DNA from: Spirochaetaceae bacterium
Lineage (GTDB): Bacteria; Spirochaetota; Spirochaetia; DSM-27196; SKKC01
Assembly (NCBI GenBank): GCA_003552745.1
Contig: PUOG01000035.1
Location: forward strand, 1 to 14,691
Length of the DNA: 14,691 nt
Reading direction: 5' to 3'
Made by a program: the position numbers and the translations under genes. This document shows positions 1 to 7,215 of the stretch, one piece after another. The notes beneath the pieces are model-generated. The model saw only the letters and a list, made by a program, of their open reading frames with translations, did not search any database and was not told where the DNA came from. Each line of letters begins with the position of its first letter. Position 1 is the stretch's first letter.

Positions 1-590
1 ACGACGACGGGCGGGTACGCAACGATAGTTACGTCTTCTCTCCGAGCGGTGAATGGCACAGCCAGGGCAAACTCCACATGACCCGCTTCGAGCGCGACGA
101 CTGGAACGTACTCGAGCGTGATCGCCTTACGGTATTCGATACGGAGTTCGGTCGAATGGCGGTAGCGGTCTGTTACGACGTGGAGTTCCCGGAGCTCGTA
201 AGGAGCCTTGCCCGGTACGGAATCGATATACTCGCCGTACCCAGCAGCACCGACGATCGTCACGGATTTCTCCGCGTTCGTTACTGTGCCCATGCGCGCG
301 CAATCGAGAATCAAGTCTACGTGATCCACTCCCCGACGGTAGGCGGCCTGCCGTGGGTACCTGATCTTTCGTTGAACTATGGTACCGCCGCGGTGCTCAC
401 GCCGTGCGACTATCCGTTCGCTCGCGACGGGATCGAGACCGAAGGGGTGCTTAACCAGGACATGGTCGCAATCGCCGAGCTCGATCTGCGGGCTATTGAT
501 TCGAGTCGAACATTCGGAACCGTGCTTCCACTCTCGGATGCGCGGCACACGATGGAACTGACACACAACATCGATGTAGTGAAACTGTGA
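1..590 (+). CDS. Carbon-nitrogen hydrolase (nitrilase superfamily), C-terminal part, 5'-truncated by the window edge
   Basis: The frame is open from base 3 to the TGA at 588-590 with no start required inside the window, so the N-terminus, with the expected catalytic Glu, lies upstream. Two of the three nitrilase-superfamily catalytic residues are visible. The Lys is in GKLHMTRFE (codon 69-71) and the Cys nucleophile is in VAVCYDVEFPEL (codon 171-173). Downstream, the superfamily signature HARAIENQVYV is present. Such enzymes cleave or form amide bonds on small molecules in the cytoplasm; the substrate cannot be read from sequence. The next gene, a GNAT acetyltransferase, starts inside this stop codon. 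These two domains are known as a single fused protein in the Bacillus YhcX type, so this is probably a split version working in the same pathway. The family assignment is secure; the substrate is unknown. Confidence 0.9.
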   Translation, partial: DDGRVRNDSYVFSPSGEWHSQGKLHMTRFERDDWNVLERDRLTVFDTEFGRMAVAVCYDVEFPELVRSLARYGIDILAVPSSTDDRHGFLRVRYCAHARAIENQVYVIHSPTVGGLPWVPDLSLNYGTAAVLTPCDYPFARDGIETEGVLNQDMVAIAELDLRAIDSSRTFGTVLPLSDARHTMELTHNIDVVKL

Positions 591-1273
591 TACGAAGAAA
601 AAAGACGAAGGTCCTCGTTCGAACGACAAAGCCGGAGGATTTCGCGGCTATTGAGGCGATGTCGCGATTGATCTACGACGAGCAGCTCGCCTGGTCGCGC
701 GAAGAGCTCGAATCACATCAGCGCCTGTTCCCTGAAGGACAGTTCGTCGCGGTTTCTCGGAAGACTGGAGAGGTCGTCGGGACCGCCATGAGTCTGATCG
801 TCTTGTGGGACGATTACGATATCGGGGACGACTATATCGACTTTACCGCCGACAGCACCTTCCGCAATCACAATCCGGAAGGACGCACACTGTACGGTGC
901 CGAGGTTTTCGTCCACCCGAACCGTCAGGGTATGGGAATCGGCAGCGCACTGTACGGCGCGCGACAGGAGTTGTGCAAACGACTTGGGCTGTTGAGGATT
1001 CGTGCCGGTGCCCGTTTGCCGGGTTACGATGCAGTCGCGGACCGGATGAACATATACGACTACGTTCGTGAGGTTATAGCCGGGCGCGCGTACGACCCGA
1101 CACTCAGTTTCCAGCTACGGCAGGGCTTCCGCGTAATCGGTATTGCCGAAGGATATCTTGCTCCCGATCTGGAGAGTCGCAACTATGCCGCCGTCATCGA
1201 ATGGCTCAACACCGAGGTAGCAACCGAGGAGGAGATCGCGGAGGCGCGAGAGCGATACCTGGATTCGGTTTGA
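587..1273 (+). CDS. GNAT-family N-acetyltransferase coupled to the nitrilase gene
   Basis: This encodes a 228-residue protein. The N-terminal half has the GNAT pattern (VRTTKPEDFAAIEAMSRLIY, then a beta strand reading VAVSRKTGEVVGTAMS). The acetyl-CoA pyrophosphate loop is seen as VHPNRQGMGIGSALY, matching R/Q-x-x-G-x-G/A. The C-terminal part (QGFRVIGIAEGYLAPD, then YAAVIEWLN) resembles the GNAT half of YhcX-type GNAT/nitrilase fusions. The start is a GTG at 587 that overlaps the TGA of the hydrolase (GTGA). No Shine-Dalgarno sequence is evident, so translation is probably coupled to the upstream gene. The two genes most likely act on one metabolite, one transferring an acyl group and the other hydrolysing an amide. 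That functional link is inference from the known fusions. Confidence 0.88.
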   Translation: MIRRKKTKVLVRTTKPEDFAAIEAMSRLIYDEQLAWSREELESHQRLFPEGQFVAVSRKTGEVVGTAMSLIVLWDDYDIGDDYIDFTADSTFRNHNPEGRTLYGAEVFVHPNRQGMGIGSALYGARQELCKRLGLLRIRAGARLPGYDAVADRMNIYDYVREVIAGRAYDPTLSFQLRQGFRVIGIAEGYLAPDLESRNYAAVIEWLNTEVATEEEIAEARERYLDSV

Positions 1274-1373
1274 TGGGCCGCAACAGCCGATCGACAGCGA
1301 CGAATGCGTCAGTACCGTTCGGTTCGCTCCTCGCTTGCGCTCGCCTCCTGAAATCCGTACGCTGAGCAGATCA

Positions 1374-2009
1374 ATGCAGGCAGTTATCTTTGACTTCGAT
1401 GGAACGCTTGTCGATTCCCGATCCGGAATCAAAAGAGTCATGGACACTCTCGCTCGGGAGCACGGCACTCCGACGTTGTCCTATGAACAGCTCGACGAGC
1501 TGCGGGCGCTTCCGTTACACGAACGCCTGAGGCGCATCGGTGTAAAGCCGCGTAGACTTCCCGTCCTCACGCGCCGTGCATTGCAGCTGTTCGGCGATAT
1601 GATGCATGAGTTTCCCGTCTACGACGGTATACCCGAGGTGCTCGAACAATTGCGCTCCGCCGGAGTGCAGACCCATATTCTTTCGTCGAATAAGGTCGAG
1701 AATATCCGCAGCTGCCTCGATGCGAACGGCATCGGAGGTTTCGCTTCCATTCAGTCTTCTAGAGGTTTGTTCGGAAAGCCGGGCAGGATCCGCTCATTGG
1801 TGAAACGTCTGCGACTCCCGTCCGACGAGGTCATATATGTCGGCGACGAGCTGCGTGATATCGAGGCTTCGCGGCGTTCCGGGGTCGCCGTTGCCGCCGT
1901 GACGTGGGGGTACGACTCGACTACACTTCTCGAACAAGGACGTCCCGACTATCTCGTGCACGAGCCATTCGAGCTGATTCCGATCATCATCCGGCAGTAT
2001 GCGCTCTGA
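1374..2009 (+). CDS. HAD-superfamily hydrolase, phosphoglycolate phosphatase-like
   Basis: A 211-residue HAD subfamily IA phosphatase. Motif I is MQAVIFDFDGTLVDSR (nucleophile Asp7, acid/base Asp9), motif II is ILSSNK, motif III is the Lys in GKPGRI, and motif IV is VIYVGDELRDIEASRRSG. An alpha-helical cap lies between motif I and motif II. The family hydrolyses small phosphorylated metabolites; the substrate (phosphoglycolate, pyrophosphate or a sugar phosphate) cannot be decided. I chose the ATG at 1374 because it places DFDGT where family members have it. An in-frame ATG at 1335 would add 13 unrelated residues. No good ribosome-binding site is visible before either start. The 3' end overlaps the convergent thioredoxin gene by 23 bp. 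Confidence 0.9.
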   Translation: MQAVIFDFDGTLVDSRSGIKRVMDTLAREHGTPTLSYEQLDELRALPLHERLRRIGVKPRRLPVLTRRALQLFGDMMHEFPVYDGIPEVLEQLRSAGVQTHILSSNKVENIRSCLDANGIGGFASIQSSRGLFGKPGRIRSLVKRLRLPSDEVIYVGDELRDIEASRRSGVAVAAVTWGYDSTTLLEQGRPDYLVHEPFELIPIIIRQYAL

Positions 2010-2874
2010 TCAGACGCCGGGCACGCGACATTGTCATGGGGCCGAAAACCCGTTCGAGAACGCCCCCTTCTCTATCCAGGAACACCGTGGTCGGCGTTCC
2101 TCGTACCCCGTAACCTCTCGCCATGCTTCCGTCGACATCGAGCAGAATCGGATACGAGATCTCCCACCTGTCGGCGAAGCGTTCGACATCGCCACGAGCT
2201 GTTTCGGTTGCCGTCAGGTTCACCGCCAGCAACACGACCGAGTCCCCGAACTCCTCGTGAATCTGCTCTTTAACCGCCTTTTCGGCGCGGCACGGCACAC
2301 ACCACGTCGACCAGAAGTTGACTACGATCACTTGAGGATCACGCTCCCGAACGCGGTCGAGCGTCACCGTCTCGCCCGAAAGCGCCTCCAAAGCGAAATC
2401 CGGCGCCGTGGAGTCGCTCTCCCCGCCGCCAAAGAGCAGAACACCGTTCAGTAGCACCGCGATGGAAACCGCAACGGCGCCCGTTAGCGCCGTCACGACC
2501 ACCGCAGGATAGCGGGAGGTTTCGGCGAATATCCCCTTCGGATACCCCGCCCTCCGCCACATCGAGAACAGGACAATTCCCACACCGATCAGCCCGAGCA
2601 CCACCCCGAGTCTACCGCCGGGGGCAACCAGTAGTACGCGAGGATCGCGAAGCACCGCTTCGGTCTGAGAGATAATTGGAGTCAGTTTCCAGGGGACTGC
2701 GAACGCAAGCGCAAGTGAAACGACCGCGTCAGCCGCAGATTGCCGGGTCGCCTTGCTTCCGGGGCCGAGAAACCGAACGACGATCACCGCCGCCGCAACC
2801 GAGAGGACCGGAATCGCAAGCCGGGTAGAGAGAACGAACGGACCTATCGAAATGCTTTCCAAGCCCATTTCCAT
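1987..2874 (-). CDS. Membrane-anchored TlpA/thioredoxin-like disulfide oxidoreductase
   Basis: A 295-residue protein with two parts. Residues about 1-150 hold about four hydrophobic segments (around IPVLSVAAAVIVVRF, VVSLALAFAV, LGVVLGLIGVGIVLF and AVVVTALTGAVAVSIAVLL). Residues about 155-295 form a redoxin domain with APDFALEALSG, the active site FWSTWCVPC (Cys192 and Cys195) and the cis-proline loop GTPTTVFLD. An even number of membrane spans would put the redox domain on the same side as the N-terminus, presumably the periplasm, where TlpA proteins reduce disulfides. The opening IS-IGPFVLSTRL resembles the first span of Lgt-like membrane domains, but only weakly. The ATG at 2874 is preferred over the in-frame GTG at 2883 because AGGTG sits 6 nt before it. 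The gene starts 10 nt after the tRNA-Leu gene on the same strand. Confidence 0.85.
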   Translation of the reverse strand: MEMGLESISIGPFVLSTRLAIPVLSVAAAVIVVRFLGPGSKATRQSAADAVVSLALAFAVPWKLTPIISQTEAVLRDPRVLLVAPGGRLGVVLGLIGVGIVLFSMWRRAGYPKGIFAETSRYPAVVVTALTGAVAVSIAVLLNGVLLFGGGESDSTAPDFALEALSGETVTLDRVRERDPQVIVVNFWSTWCVPCRAEKAVKEQIHEEFGDSVVLLAVNLTATETARGDVERFADRWEISYPILLDVDGSMARGYGVRGTPTTVFLDREGGVLERVFGPMTMSRARRLIRAHTAG

Positions 2875-2884
2875 GATCGACACC

Positions 2885-2970
2885 TGCCGGAGACCCGACT
2901 CGAACGGGCACGGCCCTTACGGGCCGGAGGATTTTAAGTCCTCTGCGTCTACCTATTCCGCCACTCCGGC
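2885..2970 (-). tRNA. tRNA-Leu, anticodon UAA
   Basis: The minus strand reads as a complete 86-nt class II tRNA. The acceptor stem is GCCGGAG paired with CTCCGGC, followed by discriminator A. The D-arm reads TGGCGGAATAGGTAGACGC, and the anticodon arm is GAGGA-CTTAAAA-TCCTC with anticodon TAA. A long variable arm (GGCCCGTAAGGGCC region) precedes the T-arm, which contains GTTCGAGTC. The long variable arm, TAA anticodon and A discriminator identify leucine. The 3' CCA is not encoded (GGT follows the discriminator), so it must be added by tRNA nucleotidyltransferase. The thioredoxin gene begins directly downstream. Confidence 0.97.
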
Positions 2971-3030
2971 ATACCCCGTGAACGAGGCGCATGGTACACG
3001 AGCACGCTTCGATATGCTACCACTCTGATC

Positions 3031-3864
3031 ATGACTGGTACCGGCACACGCGACCACTTCGAACCGCCGTTTCTTTACGGAGGCGAAATCGACACGCACG
3101 TTCACGCTACAAAGCTCGGCGATCGCGGACTCGAAACCGACGAGGTGCTGAACGCCGCGTTCGCCGCCGGACTTCGAGCTTGTATCGACGTCGGCCTCGC
3201 CGAGGATGACGTCGACGATCGCCACGCTCTTCTGGACAGCTTTCCGGGCGTCTACTTCGCGCACGGACTCTACCCTTCCAACGCCGCTCGACCCGATCTC
3301 CGTCATGCGCTGGACGAACTCCGTCGCGCATACGGGCGAAACCGAGTATGTGCGGTCGGCGAAATCGGCATCGATCGTCACCGCGACTACGGGACCGCCA
3401 CACAACAGAAGAGGTTGTTCGCCGAGCAGATCGATCTCGCCAATGAGCTTCGCCTACCGGTGATAGTACACAACCGGGAAGCCGAAGGTGACATTCTGGA
3501 TGTACTTGCGTCGAACGCTCCGCAGCGGGAGAGTGTGATGCACTGTTACAGCGGCCCGGCGGAAATGGTTCCTCGGTTTCTCGATTTCGGATTCTCGATA
3601 AGCTTCGGGGGAAACGTCACGTTCAAGAACGCAGCCGCACTTCGCGATTCTCTCGATCTTGTGCCGAGCGACCGACTGCTGCTCGAGACCGACGCACCGT
3701 TTCTCGCACCGCATCCCCGAAGAGGCCGGCCGAACCATCCGGGTCTCATCGGATACACCTTCCGCGCCGTGGCCGAGCACCGACTGATGAACGCGTCCGA
3801 GCTCATAGCCACGGTCGTATCGAATGCGAAGCGGGTTTTCGCGCTGGACCTCGAGACGCAGTAG
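3031..3864 (+). CDS. TatD-family metal-dependent hydrolase (putative deoxyribonuclease)
   Basis: A 277-residue TIM-barrel amidohydrolase of the TatD family. The metal ligands appear in order: DTHVH (residues 21-25), GEIGID (Glu111), the His in VIVHNRE (His147), HCYSG (His171) and LLLETDAPFLAP (Asp221). Family members such as E. coli TatD and YcfH are 3'-5' exonucleases or DNA-repair nucleases in the cytoplasm. The specific role here cannot be read. The N-terminus is about 15 residues longer than usual before the first metal motif, so a later start is possible, although no better one is seen. The gene diverges from the tRNA-Leu/thioredoxin unit and converges with the flaA genes. Confidence 0.93.
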   Translation: MTGTGTRDHFEPPFLYGGEIDTHVHATKLGDRGLETDEVLNAAFAAGLRACIDVGLAEDDVDDRHALLDSFPGVYFAHGLYPSNAARPDLRHALDELRRAYGRNRVCAVGEIGIDRHRDYGTATQQKRLFAEQIDLANELRLPVIVHNREAEGDILDVLASNAPQRESVMHCYSGPAEMVPRFLDFGFSISFGGNVTFKNAAALRDSLDLVPSDRLLLETDAPFLAPHPRRGRPNHPGLIGYTFRAVAEHRLMNASELIATVVSNAKRVFALDLETQ

Positions 3865-3888
3865 TGCACGTCCGACAAGAGGAGTGCA

Positions 3889-3912
3889 GCGGAAGCAGCG
3901 TTAACGCTCCGC
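3889..3912. terminator. Possible bidirectional terminator hairpin between tatD-like gene and flaA genes
   Basis: The 79-bp gap between two convergent genes contains GCGG and CCGC flanking AGCG-TTAA-CGCT, with a four-base bulge (AAGC) on one side. The inner AGCGTTAACGCT is a perfect palindrome. No T-run follows on either strand, so the terminator role is inferred from position only. Confidence 0.3.
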
Positions 3913-3943
3913 TATCACACACTCCCCGCATCGCAGAAAGAGC

Positions 3944-4651
3944 TCACCATCCGTCGACCATATCGTCTTCGTCGCGCAGCTCCTCGCCGAACAGATCGGT
4001 AACAGCCCTCAAGTCATCGAAGTAGATATAGTAGCTTCCGTACGTCTGCATCATGTTCGGTCGAATCATAAAGCCTCTGAACTTGATTCCCGTACGATCC
4101 GATGCGCGATCGTCCTGTTGCACGATCGTCGGCGGAATCGCTACGGTCATTTTCCGCCATCCGCTGAAGTTCAGCTCACCCACACGTATCTGCTTTTCAT
4201 TGCCGCGGATGTCTTCGATGAGCAGGTACAGATCGTGATTCGCGTTTCGTCCGACGACCCAGACACTCATTGTTTTCACGATCCCGGAAACGGCAATAGG
4301 CCGTGTCGGCCGAACGATTATTCGCGGGTTACCTCGTCGGTAGAAGTCCGCCCGAATACCGAGAACGTACCGATCGGCTTCCGTGAAACCGATGCTCGCC
4401 TCTGCAGCGAGCGGCTCCTTCCCCGCGGGGCTTCCCTCGAAGCGTCGAAACTCGGTTATTCCGAAATCGCTGGACATGAGGACATCGAAGAATCCCGCAT
4501 CCTCGAACTTTGTAACCGAGACCTCACGAAGGCGCTGTTGAGCCACATCCTGACCAAGTCCTTCGGGATCGATATCCTCACCAAATTGTCCGACAGCCGA
4601 AACCGCCGAAACCACCAGCCATACCGCGCTGAGTACCAACACAAGCTTCAT
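3944..4651 (-). CDS. flaA: FlaA-family flagellar filament outer-layer (sheath) protein, downstream paralogue
   Basis: A 235-residue secreted protein. It begins MKLVLVLSAVWLVVSAVSA, a typical Sec signal peptide with likely cleavage near AVSA or VGQ. The mature part matches the spirochaete FlaA family: KTMSVWVVGRNANHDLYLLIEDIRG, then GELNFSGWRKMTVAIPPTI, then YYIYFDDLRAVTDLF. It ends in an acidic tail (EELRDEDD). FlaA proteins form a sheath around the FlaB core of periplasmic flagella. The start at 4651 follows the TAG of the upstream flaA by a single base. Its Shine-Dalgarno sequence GAGGAG lies inside the last codons of that gene, so the two are translationally coupled. The reading frame extends 23 codons further upstream, but that would swallow the signal peptide and overlap the neighbouring gene. 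The two paralogues share the central W-x-x-x-x-N and SGWR/DGWR blocks. Confidence 0.87.
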   Translation of the reverse strand: MKLVLVLSAVWLVVSAVSAVGQFGEDIDPEGLGQDVAQQRLREVSVTKFEDAGFFDVLMSSDFGITEFRRFEGSPAGKEPLAAEASIGFTEADRYVLGIRADFYRRGNPRIIVRPTRPIAVSGIVKTMSVWVVGRNANHDLYLLIEDIRGNEKQIRVGELNFSGWRKMTVAIPPTIVQQDDRASDRTGIKFRGFMIRPNMMQTYGSYYIYFDDLRAVTDLFGEELRDEDDMVDGW

Positions 4652-4652
4652 T

Positions 4653-5390
4653 CTAGAACTCCTCGACGTCCGTGTCCGACCAAAGCTCATCAACATACTC
4701 CGGATCGGCAAGCTCTTCACCGTCGAACGGTGACTCGTAGAGATCGGTGAGCACGCGAATCTCGTCCACGTATACGTAGAAGTTCTCTACCGGCGTTCCG
4801 GGACGCGTCCATACGACGAGTCGAGTCAACTCGAGCTCGCGGAATCGAGGCAATGTCGTTGCGGTCTGTGGTATTCGCGCAGGAACGTGCGCGCGCAGAT
4901 TCCGCCAACCGTCGTAGGCGATATCTCCCATACGTATAACGTGCTCAACGCCGCGATAATCGCGAAGGTGGGCGTCAACGTACATATTCCGGTTCGAGCC
5001 CCACACCCACATGTCGATCGTCTGCGCGGTACCGGGTATAGCGATTCCGGTAGGAACCTGCTCACCGTCCTCGTCGACAACGACCGGAACCAGTTGGAGA
5101 TAATTGAAACCGGTTCGGTTGAATGCGGCGTTCACGCCGAAACTCGACCGCTCGTCGTCGGGACGTTGCCGATAGAGCGCATCCGGTCCTGTGGATAGAT
5201 AGCCACTTCGCGGATACCCTTCGGCGATCATCCTGCTTCCTCGAGCAGTCCAGCGTATATCGTTCTCGCCGGTGAAGTCTTCTATGACCTCGGTTTGAAT
5301 ATTCGTCGGAGTTTCCTGTCCGACCAGAGACGCTGCGAGGAGAACGAACAGCGCGCTCATACAAATCCTCAAGAGGCGGCCGTCTCTCAT
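4653..5390 (-). CDS. flaA: FlaA-family flagellar filament outer-layer (sheath) protein, upstream paralogue
   Basis: A 245-residue secreted protein. The signal peptide is MRDGRLLRICMSALFVLLAASLVGQ. The FlaA-family core follows: a segment starting IEDFTGENDIRWTARG, then QTIDMWVWGSNRNMYVDAHLRDYRG, GDIAYDGWRNLRAHVPARI, and NFYVYVDEIRVLTDLYE. The C-terminal tail of about 25 residues is strongly acidic. The ATG at 5390 is chosen over an in-frame ATG at 5426 because AAGGAGG precedes it by 8 nt and the protein then starts with a proper signal peptide. It is the first gene of a two-gene flaA operon driven by the promoter at 5451-5479. Its last codons carry the ribosome-binding site of the next flaA. 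Whether this copy corresponds to FlaA1 or FlaA2 of other spirochaetes was not determined. Confidence 0.88.
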   Translation of the reverse strand: MRDGRLLRICMSALFVLLAASLVGQETPTNIQTEVIEDFTGENDIRWTARGSRMIAEGYPRSGYLSTGPDALYRQRPDDERSSFGVNAAFNRTGFNYLQLVPVVVDEDGEQVPTGIAIPGTAQTIDMWVWGSNRNMYVDAHLRDYRGVEHVIRMGDIAYDGWRNLRAHVPARIPQTATTLPRFRELELTRLVVWTRPGTPVENFYVYVDEIRVLTDLYESPFDGEELADPEYVDELWSDTDVEEF

Positions 5391-5450
5391 CCCTGACTCC
5401 TCCTTGGGTGTTAACACACAGCCCATCCATGGTACTGCAAAGTATCTCGA

Positions 5451-5479
5451 AGTATATGGTTGGCCTATAGCGTTGTCAA
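5451..5479 (-). promoter_or_regulatory. Near-consensus sigma70 promoter of the flaA operon
   Basis: Read on the minus strand, TTGACA (5479-5474) is followed by a 17-base spacer and TATACT (5456-5451). That is 11 of 12 matches to the vegetative consensus with ideal spacing. Transcription would start near 5444, giving a leader of about 55 nt that carries the strong AAGGAGG before the upstream flaA start. This suggests that sheath genes are transcribed by the housekeeping sigma factor, unlike the flaB promoter at 13338. Confidence 0.8.
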
Positions 5480-5497
5480 ACGCAGCGCTCGAACTCC

Positions 5498-6436
5498 CTA
5501 CCGGTCGGCCGTGCCGACCTCCATCTCGACCACGGCGCGATCATCGGGTGACAACCCCACCGCAACTCGTATCACCTCGTCGAGGGGTCGTTTCAGCCAC
5601 GCCACCGCCGTATCGCTCCTCGGCCCGCCCGCGCCCACCTCGTACGCGGCGGCTAGGAGCAGACCGTGCCGTTCAGATTCTTCTTCGATAACGCTCCAAC
5701 CACGACTTACCGACGCGATCAAAACGCCCGCCTCGGACTCCGCCGCTTCGCGGATCGCACGTCGCAGCTCGTCATCTCCCGGAACGGTGAAGAAACGTCG
5801 CCGTTCGATCGTGGCCTCATCCTGGCGCGACTCTTCGAGAGCATCATAGATCGCATGGCTTCGCTCGCGAATCGCGCTATCGGACTCGTCGCTGAGCAGG
5901 AATAGCGCCGGAACTCCGCTGTTTTCGTCGTTCTCCGCGGGTAAGTCGCTCCTGTCGCGATCGAGCGCGTGATAGCTCTCTACGGCCTTCCGTGCCACCT
6001 CTTCCACGCCGGCCCCGTCTTCGAACGTCACCGCAGCAAAACGCTCATTATCGGGTTCAGCACCGACCACGACGACGATCCCTTCGTGGTCGTATAGTCG
6101 TTCGTGCGCCATATCACGCAGAATCGCCGGAACGATGATTGTGGAGCGTCGGTGACGCTCGCTGATACGAGAAAGCGCCTCGCCTGCCCCCTCGACGGCC
6201 TCGACACGTTCGTGCGTGACACGGTCAGTTAAAGTCGAGGATTCTCCCACTGCTCGCTCAATCGCGTCCGCCCCCCCGTAGTAGACCTCCGTGGCTGGAT
6301 CCGTCACGAACACCGCACGCGGGGCGCACGCACAAACGAGTAATGCCGCGGCCGTCACCGCGACGATTCGGAGCCGCGAATGCTTTGATCGTACTCGAAT
6401 ACCGGATCGATTCACGTCGTACCGGTATCGTGACAT
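5498..6436 (-). CDS. Putative lipoprotein, possibly with a periplasmic-binding-protein-like fold; function unknown
   Basis: I do not recognise this 312-residue protein as a named family. A basic N-region is followed by IVAVTAAALLVCAC, a hydrophobic stretch ending in Cys that fits the relaxed spirochaete lipobox, so it is probably a lipoprotein. The rest alternates hydrophobic strands with charged helices: GIVVVVGAEPDNERFAAVTF, VPALFLLSDESD, and AGVLIASVSRGW. This pattern resembles type 1 periplasmic-binding folds. There is no clear ligand motif. The start is uncertain. An ATG at 6490 overlaps the upstream stop (TGATG) and implies coupling, but gives an over-long N-region. The ATG at 6436 or a GTG at 6415 gives a more normal signal peptide. 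A hairpin (GGTCGGC/GCCGACC, 5503-5519) spans the last codons. It lies just upstream of, and parallel to, the flaA operon. Confidence 0.6.
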   Translation of the reverse strand: MSRYRYDVNRSGIRVRSKHSRLRIVAVTAAALLVCACAPRAVFVTDPATEVYYGGADAIERAVGESSTLTDRVTHERVEAVEGAGEALSRISERHRRSTIIVPAILRDMAHERLYDHEGIVVVVGAEPDNERFAAVTFEDGAGVEEVARKAVESYHALDRDRSDLPAENDENSGVPALFLLSDESDSAIRERSHAIYDALEESRQDEATIERRRFFTVPGDDELRRAIREAAESEAGVLIASVSRGWSVIEEESERHGLLLAAAYEVGAGGPRSDTAVAWLKRPLDEVIRVAVGLSPDDRAVVEMEVGTADR

Positions 6437-6489
6437 GACGCCGAAGCTGACGCAATCACCATGAGATAAAGGTCGATACGACCGCCGCA

Positions 6490-7140
6490 TCAAGCGAACG
6501 ATCGAAAATAGAGTCCCTGAAGAAGATAGACCATTCCCGCAGCGAAAGCGAGCAGACCGATGTTCAACGCGATCGCACCGGCGAAAAACCGCATTGCGAA
6601 CAGGACGGAAACGGTTACGGGAATAATGATCACAATCAACGAAGCGAACAGATAGACGATTCGCAAGAAGCCGAATTCATGTCGCGCGGCGGTCACAAGC
6701 GCCGGAAGAAGCAGCATGATAAAGACTCGGAGGGAGGGAAGAAGGAACAGGTCGTAAACGGAGAGATAGTGCTCCGAGTACACTGCTTCGAGCAGCCCGA
6801 CCATCGAGAAGAACCCGGCGACGAAAGAGCTCAGCCCGATATAGAGGTCGGTCGAGCGTTCTTCGAAAAGCGGGCGTGCCGACAGCGTAACACCGAGAAT
6901 AATGAGGAGCGCCGGACCGGTTATGTCGAAAGCGCCATGGTACAGCGAGAGGGGCCACGGTTCGTACTCGTAACCGACGAAACCCTGCACCCACGAAAGC
7001 AGCCCGTAGACGGGCAGCGCAACCACGCCACCCCGTATGGCCGGAGTGATCAGCACCTTCTGCGGCAGATTTCCGCCACCCATGAGCGCGACAAGAAGCA
7101 GGAATGAGAGCGGCACCGCCGTCAGGAGAAACAACAGCAT
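6490..7140 (-). CDS. Polytopic membrane protein of unknown function
   Basis: About 216 residues, with roughly seven hydrophobic segments: LLFLLTAVPLSFLLLVAL, IRGGVVALPVYGLLSWV, PALLIILGVTL, LSSFVAGFFSMVGLLEAV, LRVFIMLLLPALVT, VYLFASLIVIIIPVTVSVLF, and LNIGLLAFAAGMVYLLQ. No family-specific motif was recognised. The ATG at 7140 is chosen because the first span follows at once. The reading frame extends upstream to 7284 but would then overlap metX with soluble, unconvincing residues. No clear Shine-Dalgarno sequence precedes 7140. The stop codon overlaps an ATG of the downstream lipoprotein frame, suggesting that the two products are made together and may act together at the membrane. That partnership is inference. 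Confidence 0.65.
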   Translation of the reverse strand: MLLFLLTAVPLSFLLLVALMGGGNLPQKVLITPAIRGGVVALPVYGLLSWVQGFVGYEYEPWPLSLYHGAFDITGPALLIILGVTLSARPLFEERSTDLYIGLSSFVAGFFSMVGLLEAVYSEHYLSVYDLFLLPSLRVFIMLLLPALVTAARHEFGFLRIVYLFASLIVIIIPVTVSVLFAMRFFAGAIALNIGLLAFAAGMVYLLQGLYFRSFA

Positions 7141-7185
7141 AATCGGCGTCGGAAGGTAGCACGGCCGACAGAAGCAAATCAAGTA

Positions 7186-7215
7186 ACGATTGACAGGGTC
7201 ACGATTGACAGGGTC
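7186..7215. repeat. Tandem duplication of a 15-bp unit containing TTGACA
   Basis: ACGATTGACAGGGTC occurs twice, head to tail and without mismatch (7186-7200 and 7201-7215), in the gap between the membrane-protein gene and metX. Each copy carries a TTGACA hexamer. Confidence 0.95.

Noticed and set aside
1274..1373. CG-rich repetitive-looking stretch (TCGCTCCTCGCTTGCGCTCG) between the GNAT and HAD genes
   Set aside because: There is only one copy in the window and no clear inverted repeat or terminator structure with a T-run, so no element can be called.
1999..2454. Plus-strand open frame of 151 codons
   Set aside because: It lies opposite the redoxin domain with its WCVPC motif, and the translation looks like the shadow of a GC-rich coding strand.
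4118..4750. Long open frame on the plus strand opposite the flaA genes
   Set aside because: It is antisense to clear FlaA proteins with signal peptides and motifs, its translation is rich in Arg, His and Pro with no domain, and no ribosome-binding site is seen.
5503..5519. Hairpin GGTCGGC/GCCGACC at the end of the lipoprotein gene as an intrinsic terminator
   Set aside because: It lies inside the last codons and no T-run follows on the minus strand.
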